The notes beneath the pieces were generated by a model that did not search any database, was not told the origin of the DNA, and saw only the letters and a program-made list of their open reading frames with translations. Positions 1-8,468 of a stretch of 23,219 nucleotides of DNA are shown here, piece after piece. Source of the DNA: Sphaeroforma sirkka (Eukaryota; Opisthokonta; Ichthyosporea; Ichthyophonida). The position numbers were made by a program, and so were the translations under genes. The stretch spans positions 20,001 through 43,219 of the forward strand of contig LUCW03000335.1 in the NCBI GenBank assembly GCA_001586965.3, written 5' to 3'. Each line of letters opens with the position of its first letter. Position 1 is the stretch's first letter.

Positions 1-471
1 TCGGATTCAGGTATTCCTCCTGTTCCTCGCAGCGGCGAATGACCCCCGAGTCCTTCAGCCTCTCTTGCTCCGTGGCCGCCATCTCTTCGGTCACGTCCGT
101 GTTGTTGATCCAGCGACCCATGATGGATGACTTGTTGGAGGGATCGCATTCTGATCTTTGGTATAGTATTTATCTGTGTGTGCATTGTGTGCTGATACAA
201 CATATCTACTGTGAATTTCCTAAACCGTCGTTCAGCTTTTTTGTAGAATCTGGGGTGTAACATCCAGTCTATAGTTAATATGGTTATGGGCATGTTAGTT
301 TCCAAGATGGTATACTCTTGGCTGTTGTGGGTTCTTTTGTTCGCGTCTTGTAATCCCTCTGACTTTTGAGTATTAAATGTATCTTCGTGTAGACGCTGAG
401 ATACTACAGGTAGCAGGCCAAATTTTACAGCAAGAAACCGTCTTGATTTATAGAAATCATCAGAGATAGCT
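1..471 (-). pseudogene. Decayed retroelement pol fragment: Dam-like domain and start of RT
   Basis: This is the left-arm copy of 16629-17098. Read on the minus strand it gives an open stretch that includes TIDWMLHPRFYKKAERRF and FTVDML, the same pattern as the Dam-like domain in the Gypsy copies here (DWML, then FTVDMFA). It then shifts frame into a segment with ERLKDSGVIRRCEEQEEYLNP-type residues, typical of the N-terminal region of retroelement reverse transcriptases. The rest of the RT lies outside the window on this side. It is related to, but clearly different from, the Gypsy A/B/C family. Assignment to a DIRS-like or Ty3-like element is uncertain. Confidence 0.6.
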
Positions 472-474
472 CAC

Positions 475-577
475 TCCCGAGAGCAAATCAAGTTGCTTAA
501 ATTACTTCCGAGAGTTGAGTTTTAATACTTAACCGACTCCTGAGAGCAAATTAAATTTCTCAATCATTTCCCGAGAG
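475..577 (-). promoter_or_regulatory. Four CTCTCGGGA-type boxes with 31-32 bp period (left arm)
   Basis: Four copies of a box close to CTCTCGGGA (minus strand) occur at 475-483, 506-514, 538-546 and 569-577, separated by A/T-rich spacers. The spacing equals about three helical turns, putting the boxes on one DNA face. They lie upstream of the decayed pol fragment on the same strand. Protein-binding sites or an element-terminal array are both possible; the function is inferred only from spacing. Confidence 0.5.
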
Positions 578-582
578 TGGAT

Positions 583-996
583 TAAGTCTACCAAGATTCC
601 CGTTTGAAGCTTGGGCCAAGTGCGTTGACGACGGAGATATGCGCTGGGTCAATTCAGGCCGGTGTTGACAAAAAACTGACACCATCAAAATGTGCCACAT
701 ATTCGCTTGTTGACCTACTAAGTAGCGTACCCGCCTTAGTGGTACGGATCGGGTCTGCACCGTGTAGTGCCGTGGAATGGGTTAGTGCAGAGTACGTACC
801 GCCGAGTAGGATCAGATTATTCGTCATAACTCGGTTGAGGAGCGAGGTTGGGGGTGAATCGATGCCGCACCAGACCCTGGATGCACTCGGTATGTGGTGG
901 TTGGCCTGGATCGGAAGTGCCATAGACGGAATCAACAGGCGCGATGACTTGGTTTGGAGAAAGTAGCACTTCAGCAGCGTGATTGGCCGGGATATG
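583..996. other. GC-richer unassigned block, left arm copy
   Basis: This stretch is richer in G and C than its neighbours and is repeated at about 16103-16516. A 120-codon open frame (604-966, +) crosses it but starts with TTG, has its first ATG only at 861, and contains no domain I recognise. The opposite strand is also open for over 100 codons, which is typical of GC-richer DNA. I see no RNA gene. It may be a fragment of a further mobile element. Confidence 0.4.
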
Positions 997-1158
997 GAGA
1001 ACAACTGTACTAATGTACGTCAATTGTACGACTCTCTGTACTACTCCCAGTACCCAATAGATAGAAGGTACATAGACAGTCTTAAGACATGTCATTGGAT
1101 ACCAGAATTTTTTGTTGTTTTGAGCCTAAGGTTCTGAGACTTAGAAAAAATACAAAAA
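997..1158 (-). repeat. Crypton-flank repeat, third copy
   Basis: This is the left-arm counterpart of 15940-16098 and is also similar to 13357-13517. The minus strand begins with a T-rich run and the shared block CTAAGTCTCAGAACCTTAGG, and ends near GTACATTAGTAC. In both arms it lies just downstream of the recombinase gene, so it is probably the 3' end of that element or of its usual flank. Confidence 0.75.
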
Positions 1159-1237
1159 CACACAAAAGAAATAACATAATTAAATCCGAAAATGAAAATT
1201 GCATGCAATTTAAGATCAGAAATCATGATTACACCAT

Positions 1238-2186
1238 TTATTGAACAGCTTCCAGGTCTTTATCACTAGATATAGTCCTACACATCCTAGAAACTGATAA
1301 AGCAGCTCCGTATGCATTTTCTAATTTTTCTATGGTTTCTCGGGCTGTGTGTCCCCGATCGATGGTCTTTACCATTGCACGCCAAAAGCTATTTCGAAAA
1401 CTGTATACGGACTTGATTCTTCCTCGTTCCGAATTCGTGAAGTTCTTTGCAGGCTTATTTTCATCCAAGCCTCTCTCGTATTCTAACCAAAGACGCCACA
1501 ATGTTCTTGGGACTTTGACTACTTCAGCATATCCACTTGCCGGGCCTTCATCACCTCATCCAGCAGCATTATTACTGCTACTCTGTACATTCGCATCAGC
1601 TTGCTGATTTGGTGCATTGTTTTGGTTATTATTGTTAGTTCTGCCTCTGGGCAATCGCATGTGATGGAATTCACTCATCATGTCACGACGTAATCTATTA
1701 AGAGAACCTTGCTGTTGTTGATGTCTAGTATTGTAATGAACCTGCTGTGTCTAACCTCTGTTGTCAGACTGATGATTTGATTTTGTAGTTCTTGTTCATT
1801 GAGTGGTGGCTGATTCACTCCATCATTGTGATTAATGTCAATTTCCTGAGCCTTGAAATCATCAACTCCGGCCATAATTACAACTATTGGCACTCCCACT
1901 ATAACTTGTAGTTCACCTTCTATTATATTTGGATACAGACCCTTGATGAAGTTGAATGTATGTTCATGATATTTGGGAGCTACAAGCTGACTTTTTATCA
2001 GTCCTAGCCAAAGCGCTATCAGTGAAAACGTACGCTAGTGCTGTGCCGGAATATCTAATACATCATATAAACCTGGTAGTATATGTTCCATTGCATCTTG
2101 ATTCAGATAATAAGGAGCTTTAAGTTTGTATCTACAAGCACCTCTCGGACCACAAAGGGCTTCTGATACTTTCGCATCGGGTAGAG
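1238..2186 (-). pseudogene. Crypton-type tyrosine recombinase, 3' half (truncated copy)
   Basis: This is the C-terminal half of the gene seen complete at 13997-15860. It begins at the motif PDAKVSEALCG, just after where the catalytic tyrosine should be, so the active site is missing. It then carries the post-catalytic region, an Asn/Gln-rich linker, and an 87-codon open tail (1238-1501) containing LWLEYERGL and FTNSERGRIKSVYSFRNSFW, which resembles the GCR1_C DNA-binding domain attached to some Crypton recombinases. The tail is intact here, whereas the right-arm copy has an extra T that shifts its frame. Upstream it is fused to a truncated LTR at 2184-2186, creating an accidental chimeric frame (2035-2268). 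Confidence 0.8.
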
Positions 2187-2734
2187 ATAATACATTGGTT
2201 TTTATTTGTATTTTAAATAATTTAATACAAGCTCTTTTTCCAATATTTCCAAAGTGTTCTAAATTCACTTTGATGGCTCCAATAGCCTGAGTATTTGGTA
2301 TGACTCATCTACTTGGACCTATTTGAGACATTAGTAGATGTAGGATATTATAAACTAAGTTTTATATATCTCCGAACTACTACTTATAGATTTTGGTCCT
2401 CCCGCCAATCTCCAAAATCCAATAAGTCTTTTTCTTTTTTTAACTTTTCTTCAGATGGAACTTTATTTATATCAGCTAATGTATTAACGTGACTTACGCT
2501 ATTATGTCTATCTACAAATTAGACATGTGGTCATGAACACTTAGTACTTCTAGTGAAAATTATTCAATAAAGAACAGCTAGAGGTACGCCCTGTGTGATC
2601 GAGGATATTTAGGCTCTTAACAAGAGGCAGTCCCGATCATTCTTACACAAGCTACCACTGCTAAATCCTAACTGACTAAATTGTATTTTAGTTTAATATA
2701 GTTTGAAACCTAGTAATTTCCATCGAAGTTTACA
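2184..2734 (+). repeat. 5' LTR of copy A, 5'-truncated
   Basis: It matches the single-unit LTR of copy C (595 bp, 21483-22077, inverted) and the flanking parts of the 3' LTR at 8469-9650. Complete LTRs run TGTA...TACA; this one ends with TTTACA at 2734 but begins internally, at the GAG shared with the recombinase gene. It contains one copy of the segment that is present four times in the 3' LTR. Confidence 0.92.
2566..2571 (+). promoter_or_regulatory. Possible LTR polyadenylation signal AATAAA
   Basis: AATAAA lies about 160 bases before the LTR end and is kept in the LTR of copy C (21646-21651, minus strand). The corresponding site in the 3' LTR of copy A (about 9477) reads AATATA. Role inferred from motif and position only. 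Confidence 0.35.
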
Positions 2735-2813
2735 TATTTTTCAGTTATTTAGTAGTTACAGTAGTGTACTGCTTCTAGACTGTCTGACATCAATTTACTA
2801 TCCAGCAAATACT

Positions 2814-4853
2814 ATGGCTAAGGGTACTTCTAAAGGCAAGGGAGCCGCTAGCTCTATGCCTGCTAAGCCTGCCGAGGTTCCTGAGGTCCCTGTGGAAACA
2901 CCTAGCCTGTCTGGAGTTGAACCTGCCGAGGAAACCGTTGGGGAAGCCAATTCTGAGGTTGGTACAGAGGATAATTCTGAGGATGACTCGTCGGATCCTA
3001 AAGCCTTGGAAGAAGAGGTATCTACTACCGCGGAAAGGCTCGCCAGCGTCCGTGTATCACCTAGGAGTGAAGCTCAGGACCCCAGCTTGCCCCCCCTGAC
3101 CACGTGCCGTCAAATATTGGGGATAAACGTCGAAAGGCTGGAAAATTCGTGGATACGAATGTCGGGGACATTATAACTCCACATCTAAAGGACACTCCAG
3201 CACAAATCCGGAGTGAAAAGGAAGCATTGGACCTGTCCGAAAATTTCGGTTTCGCCATCGATGGAGAAGCCATTCCATCCAGCTCAAATCTTGGGGCCGA
3301 AGTTGAGGACACCATGACTCGACAACGAGTGGTTGGATCCTCTCAATCTCGACGCCAATTGAACCGCACTGAAGCGCTCTTGAAGGAGCTAGCTAGGCAG
3401 CAGCAGTTGTGGACCCCTCTATCGTGTCCCACTTGGCTGATATTCTTCCTATACCGAAGAAGAAGAAAAATTCGGGCCCAGTTTCGAACCCGAGACCTAC
3501 TGGTTTACCAGCCAGTATGTTTACTACTAAGCCAGTTACCACTGGCGAGAGAGAAAATATTTCAAAATTTAATCTCTATAGCTCTGATGCTACCATTGAC
3601 CATCCTCTTGACAAACCTAACCCTGTCAGAGGATATGATCGTATGGAACTCGATGAGGCTTACCATCCTCGTAATATCGACCCTCATTTGCCAACTAACC
3701 CTGGTAATCACGATTTTGGCAATCGCTACACCAGTACCTCGTTAGAGAGTTCCCGCTCTTATCCTGAGGATGAGGAAGTGAGAACCAGACATACTCGTCT
3801 CAGGCTATTACGCTCTGGTATGCAAGTCCTTGAGGACCGTCTATTGAATGACTCTGACCTTGACGATGGGAAAGCGGATAACATTCGCTATCTAATCGAT
3901 AACAAGAGAAAGGAAATAGACACCATCTTGGCACTAGCAGCCCGTAGCACTGAGCATGAGCCTCGTGAACACTTAGAACCAAGCTTTATAAAGCAGCTAG
4001 GTAACGCGCAGGCTGAGGTCGATTTCTCTACTAATGAGAGTACAGTGGAGACACCGAAGGCCTTCGACCAACTTAAGGAGTCTGCCAGCCTTAAGGATAA
4101 GCAGATGATGAATGCCTTTATTCATTTCTGTGAGCCAGGTGAATGGCGAACTATCTTGAAGGCTCATGAGCCCAACTGGAAAGCCCTACCCTGGCACCAG
4201 TTGCGTGATAATATACTTAACACCTTTTTTTGAAGATGCACGTGACCGTGAACTTCTAGAGTCTCGCAAGTTCTTTGCGAACGATACCACTATTCGAGGT
4301 GCTCTAGCTCATATGACACATATGAATACTCGGATGGGTGGTCGTACCTATACTGGCGAATATTTATTAATTTGTCAGATGATGGAGACTCTGGGAGCTA
4401 ACCTCTTTAAGAAAGTCAATGATGACATCATCGCCTTTGGTGATTTGCGATCTGTGCCTTGGTCTGTCTTTGAGAAGATAGTTCACAAGCATACCAATCC
4501 CTCTACTAGAGTACTTAGTACCACGAGCTACACCCAGCCCACTAAGCGAAACGCAGTAGAGACTAATACTGCGCGTAGTACTAAGAAACCTCGCACTACT
4601 ACTGGAGGGGGGTACTGGCTCTACTTCTACCGAACCGAAAGGTGAAAAGAAGGTGAGAGCGCCTTGCAAGAAGTGTGGTTACAACCTCACAAAACGTAAT
4701 GGCAAGTGGAATGGTAGACACGACCCTGTTAAGTGTGCACCAGGCAAGACAGATTTTGGACACTATATGAAAGAGTGTTCTATTTGCAAGGGTACTAACG
4801 GTTGGCACAAAGAGGATTGCAAGGACTTACCGGACGTCCAAGTTAAACACTGA
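2814..4853 (+). pseudogene. gag: Gag polyprotein with C-terminal zinc-binding region (frameshifted)
   Basis: Starts at ATG 2814, 80 bases after the LTR. The N-terminus is Lys/Ala/Pro-rich and then acidic. Four frame changes follow: at a seven-C run near 3089-3095, near 3405-3415, at a seven-T run near 4224-4230, and at a six-G run near 4606-4611. The central part (about 4060-4500) contains FIHFCEPGEWRTILKAHEP and a helical stretch typical of retrotransposon capsids. The C-terminus has CKKC, later CSIC and HKEDC, consistent with an unusual zinc knuckle for nucleic-acid binding. It ends at TGA 4851, in the same frame as the following protease. Homopolymer location suggests that some breaks may be sequencing errors. 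Confidence 0.82.
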
Positions 4854-4862
4854 CAGTACCAT

Positions 4863-6133
4863 ATGTGTGCACTAGAGCAAGATTATGAGAAAATGTTCAA
4901 TAAAATCCATACCAAAGGAGATGAACGTATCTTTCAAACAGTTTTCGTAAATGGAGAAAAGGTTATGGCATTATTTGATCCAGGGGCTGAAGTCTCTGCT
5001 ATCTCACGCCGAGTAGCCTACGCTACAGATATGGCTGTCCATAACGAAACAACTGATTTAATCTTGGGAAATGGAAAAGTTACTACTTGCGAACAAGCCA
5101 TTGACCATGCACACATAATGCTGTCAGATAGAAGAGAAGTGAAGACTCACCTAATCGTTACTGACATGTCTCAGAAATACGATTTAATTATAGGTATGAC
5201 TGATCTTCTCAGTTTAGGTATAACACTCACTGGTCTGCCTAATGGGCTAGACCCGAATAAAGATCAGTCAGATGATAATATGTTAAAGATACCTAAACCT
5301 CCGGAAGGTGAGGCAAAGGATATGATTCCGCACTTCACCGATATAATTATGGACTTAATTATACAAAACAGGAAGATTGCAATAACTGACTTGTGTATGT
5401 TTAAGTTCTTTAATGGGTACGTTAGACTTGACTTAACAAACGTCGACTTCTCTAAGTTAAAGTGTCCTTCACATAACTACGTGAGTTGGAGACACAAAGA
5501 CGTTGTCAAACCCCAAATCGAAGATTGGTTAAAACAGGGTCTAATTGAAATCAATTATGATGCAACCCCAGTTAACTTAGCTCTCTTAGCGGTCGATCAA
5601 TATAAATCTGATGGAACGTTTAGTAAAACAAGAGTAGTACTAGACCTGTCGCCAATCAACAAACTAATTCCGCAACATAGTTTTCCCTTACCTAAGATAA
5701 GCGAGATACTACGCAAAATGGAGGGTGCGACTATCTTTTCCAAGATAGACTTAAAAGCTGCGTTCCATCAACTACAAATATATCAGCCTCATAGGAAATA
5801 CTTTTCCTTTACTTGGCAAGGTAAGAAGTACCAGTTTAGAGGTGCACATGAAGGCTTACACATGTTACCTTCTTTCTTCCAACAAGTTATGATGGAACTA
5901 TTTGCGGACCTGTCGTACAACGTATCAGTCTATTTAGATGATATAGTTATCTTTACAAAAAGACAGCACATGAACATGCTAAACTCGTCAAAGAAGTCTT
6001 AAAGCGACTTAATCATGCTAAACTTAAGATTAACGAAGACAAGTGTTCTTTTGCTAAAGATACTATACACTTACTTGGCTACAAAGTATCTGCAGCAGGG
6101 GTAGAAATTGATCGTGGCAAGAAACAGTTTCTG
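4863..6133 (+). pseudogene. pol: Pol: aspartic protease and reverse transcriptase
   Basis: A 379-codon frame from ATG 4863 carries FDPGAEVSAIS (D39; the usual DTGA reads DPGA) and LIIG near residue 109, the pattern of retroviral-type aspartic proteases. RT follows: VVLDLSPINKLI, then KIDLKAAFHQLQI (catalytic D296), and YLDD at 357-360 with both metal-binding aspartates. The motif GAHEGLHMLPSFF differs from GAPEGL in copy B (Pro to His at 329), which may weaken the fingers-palm turn. Two extra A bases after position 5956 relative to copy B shift the frame and end the ORF at 6002; the connection domain resumes in another frame to about 6133. The frame is continuous upstream with gag across one TGA. 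Confidence 0.9.
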
Positions 6134-6734
6134 TTGGATTTATCAACACCAATTACTGGAAGAGATGTGAACTCTGTGTGTGGGTTTGTTAACTTCTTCT
6201 CGGATTCGGTACCGCATCTTTCTCATTACTTAAAGCCTTTCAGTCACCTACGGCTGCACAAAGGACCTTTGGGAAAGCTTTGGACTAAAGAATGTGATGA
6301 TGCATTTAAACTAGTCAAAAGTAAAGTAATGGACGCACCCATCATGCAGTACCCTGTGGATGGTGTCCCATTCCAAGTAGCAACCGACGCTTCAGATCGA
6401 GCGGTAGGTGGAGTGCTTTACCAAACGATAAATGGTAAACCGCGCTACATACAATTCTTTAGCAAGAGTTATAATAAGAGTCAACGGAATTACCCTACCG
6501 TTAAACAAGAGCTCCTTGCTATAGTTACTGCGCTAAGACAGTTTAAAGACTACCTTTATGGAAGTTACTTTACTGTCGCCTGTGATCAAAAGTCTTTAAC
6601 ATACTTAAAAGATATGAACCCTGATTCACAGTTGGTGAGCCGCTGGCATGACATTATTGCCAAGTTCGCTTTTAATATAACACACATACCAGGAATACAT
6701 AACCATCTTCCTGACATGCTCTCTCGACTTGTGC
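6134..6734 (+). pseudogene. pol: Pol: RNase H domain
   Basis: After the RT thumb/connection this 200-residue part shows all four RNase H acidic residues: D85 in VATDASDRAVGGVLY, E126 in KQELLAI, D151 in VACDQKSLTYL, D194 in HNHLPDMLSRL. It degrades RNA in RNA-DNA hybrids during reverse transcription. The reading frame is uninterrupted here; it is only displaced from the RT frame by the two-base insertion at about 5957. Very close to 19243-19842 in copy B. Confidence 0.9.
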
Positions 6735-7351
6735 CCGACTACCAGAAAACAGTCAAGGAGTTATTAGCAACCGATTGGATGCTAAATAAGAAATGGTTTA
6801 ACCTCGCTCAATCACGATGGGGTCCATTTACTGTTGATATGTTCGCCGCAGAACATAACAAACAGGTTTCTGAATATAGGTCGTTGACTCATCCTAAAGG
6901 TGATGCATTTCAGCTTGACTTATCAAAAGCATAATGCGTGGGCTAACCCACCTTGTCAACTTATCGCACAGTTGTTAAATTATGTTAATATTACTAAATC
7001 TACCATTACGCTGTGTTGTCCCTTACGTAACTCCGACCCATGCATACGTGATTTAATTAATATGATTCAAGACGAACCTATTTATGTCGACCGTGAAACC
7101 GACACGTTTTTTTGTATCAGGGATCCTATTCTATTAAGAAGACACCTTGGAAACACACCATTGTTTGTCGCATCGGTCCTGCAGGTACCACTAAGTGGAA
7201 ACCCTCAACCGAATTCTTAGCTAAACTAGAGGAGTCTAAAGAGTTTGAACAAAAGCTCAAGACTCGTACAACACATGCACCCAACAAGATTGCAGTCGAG
7301 GTAATGCCGATTGAAACGGCATTAGATCGTAAAAAACATGGAGCTAGCTAA
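6735..7351 (+). pseudogene. Pol: Dam-like (N6-adenine methyltransferase-type) domain
   Basis: Follows RNase H in the same frame. Visible pattern: DWMLNKKWFNLAQSRWGPF, then TVDMFAAEHNKQVSEY, then DAFQLDL, then WANPPCQLIAQLL. This matches the layout of phage-type Dam methyltransferases (W..L...F..L, FG.F.LD..A...N.K...Y, NPPY) and the methyltransferase-like domain known in DIRS retrotransposons. The catalytic motif is NPPC rather than NPPY/NPPF, so activity is doubtful. An extra A near 6926-6930 and two extra T bases near 7107-7113, relative to copy B, break the frame in copy A; copy B reads through. Placement between RNase H and integrase in a Gypsy-type pol is unusual. Confidence 0.65.
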
Positions 7352-7496
7352 GGCCATGGATCAAAGACTCAAAACTCTAAGAGAACCTGAAGCTCGCACT
7401 CAACTACTTAAAGCGCTGCTTAGAGAACAGCCAGGAGTTGCGAAACAACTGAAGAAGATACTTCAACAATCTAATGTTGTCAATTATGTATCTTAG
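7338..7496 (+). CDS. Small linker ORF between Dam-like domain and integrase
   Basis: A 52-codon frame from ATG 7338 to TAG 7494, highly charged and helical (AKAMDQRLKTLREPEAR, then KQLKKILQQ). It overlaps the end of the preceding frame by 14 bases in the +1 frame, and after the TAG it is in frame with the integrase ATG at 7542. Copy B has the same arrangement (20444-20602). Copy C has lost about 140 bp spanning its start and has CAG where A and B have the TAG, so the linker was probably once continuous with integrase. Its role is unknown. Confidence 0.45.
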   Translation: MELAKAMDQRLKTLREPEARTQLLKALLREQPGVAKQLKKILQQSNVVNYVS

Positions 7497-7541
7497 GAGT
7501 CTACCCCTCCTGATACTGAGGTTGACCTTTCCAACAGGACT

Positions 7542-8468
7542 ATGGTTCATCCAGCCAGCGGTACGCAGAATCTGACTGACTTAGAGGAGCTCGAAAGTAG
7601 AGTTAAAATTATACATAATTTAACGCATCGAGCATATGAGCATACTTATAAAATGGCTATTCGTGCAGGGCTTGATCACCCGGCGCTGAAAGAAACCATA
7701 CGTGAAGTATACCGACGCTGTACTGATTGTGAAAAGAACAAGATCAAGCGATACGGTTGGGCACCCCTAAAAAAAGTGTGACAGAAGACCAACCGATGCG
7801 CCGAGTCATAGTCGATTTGGTTAAACTCCCGCGATCCAAGCATACTGGCGATGTATATATCTGTCATTTCTTATGTGTGGCTTCGGGCTATAACTTGCTT
7901 TATGCAATACCGAACAAACGTCCACAAACAGTGGCAGAATTATGCTATCACGTCTTTAATGACTTCGGTTTCCCCCGAGTACTATGTTCTGATAACGGTA
8001 GTGAGTTTTGTACCGACCTAACCCTAAACCCTAAACCCTAAAGGCATGACCCATAGGCGTGGTGTTCCTTACAAACCTCAAACGCAGGGTGCAAATGAGA
8101 CACGTTATAGAGAACTTAAGAAACTCTTGCGTACCGCACTAGACGACGTTGAGGATATGTGGCCTTATCATTTGAAATGGGTTCAAATGAATAACTGCAT
8201 GAATCCTCAAACTGGAACACTCCCGTTTCACTATTTCTTTGGCCGCTATATTGAATTACAAGCAATGTTTGATAAAACTGCGCCCGAGCAACACGTTACC
8301 CCGTGGCTACAAAAGATCGAGCATATGCAGAACGTTGTTTACCCCTGTTTACTCGAGCACAAGAATTGCGTCCTACTTAAAGCGTATGACCGATGGAATA
8401 ACACTAAGAACATTGTTCAGTTCAAAGTCGGCGATTACGTTAACATTATAAATCGAAACACCAACGTT
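7542..8468 (+). pseudogene. pol: Pol: DDE integrase interrupted by a telomeric tract
   Basis: N-terminal zinc-binding region with several histidines and CTDCEKNK; core with D in VIVDLVKLP, D in CSDNGSEF, and E in TQGANETRYREL; C-terminal FKVGDYVNIINRN as in GPY/F-type integrase tails. It would insert element cDNA into the genome. Breaks: two extra A bases at 7770-7776, and replacement of 27 bp between the second D and the E by 25 bp of CCCTAAA repeats (8018-8042), which puts TAA in frame and shifts what follows. A six-base in-frame loss near 8185 relative to copy B removes two residues. The coding frame runs into the LTR without the C-terminal extension present in copy C. Confidence 0.92.
8018..8042 (+). 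repeat. Interstitial telomeric tract (CCCTAAA, ~3.6 units) inside integrase, copy A
   Basis: CTAA followed by three perfect CCCTAAA units lies between GTACCGAC and GGCATGACC. In copy C (minus strand, about 22567-22593) the same flanks enclose 27 bp of ordinary integrase coding sequence. The tract is identical in copy B (21122-21146). Confidence 0.97.

Larger units (their letters stand above)
1..2186. repeat. Left arm of a 2.2-kb inverted repeat (mate 14911-17098)
   Basis: The reverse complement of this arm matches 14911-17098 almost base for base. Differences I could see are a one-base change at 2173 versus 14924 (synonymous in the recombinase), a 6-T versus 7-A run (1108-1113 versus 15985-15991), and one missing T in the recombinase tail (three versus four at about 15796). 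Base 1 pairs with about 17098, so the arm is cut by the window edge and probably continues. The inner end lies at 2186, where the recombinase gene stops matching and LTR sequence begins. The spacer between arms is about 12.7 kb. The near identity implies a recent inverted duplication, gene conversion or an assembly effect. Confidence 0.96.

Noticed and set aside
604-966. 120-codon open frame in the left arm (and its mirror at 16133-16495)
   Set aside because: It starts with TTG, the first ATG is far inside, there is no recognisable domain, and the opposite strand is equally open; GC-richer composition explains it.
2035-2268. 77-codon minus-strand frame joining LTR and recombinase sequence
   Set aside because: It is created by the junction at 2184-2186 and has no independent support as a gene.
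2735-2813. tRNA primer-binding site after the 5' LTR
   Set aside because: No TGG-starting sequence follows the LTR, and I could not find a convincing self-priming complement by eye.
7331-7337. Classical -1 slippery heptamer AAAAAAC
   Set aside because: The reading phase there is AAA AAA C, not A AAA AAC, and the following frame is +1, not -1.
8018-8042. Reading the telomeric tract as a chromosome end
   Set aside because: It is only about 3.6 units, flanked on both sides by integrase sequence, and occurs twice; it is interstitial.
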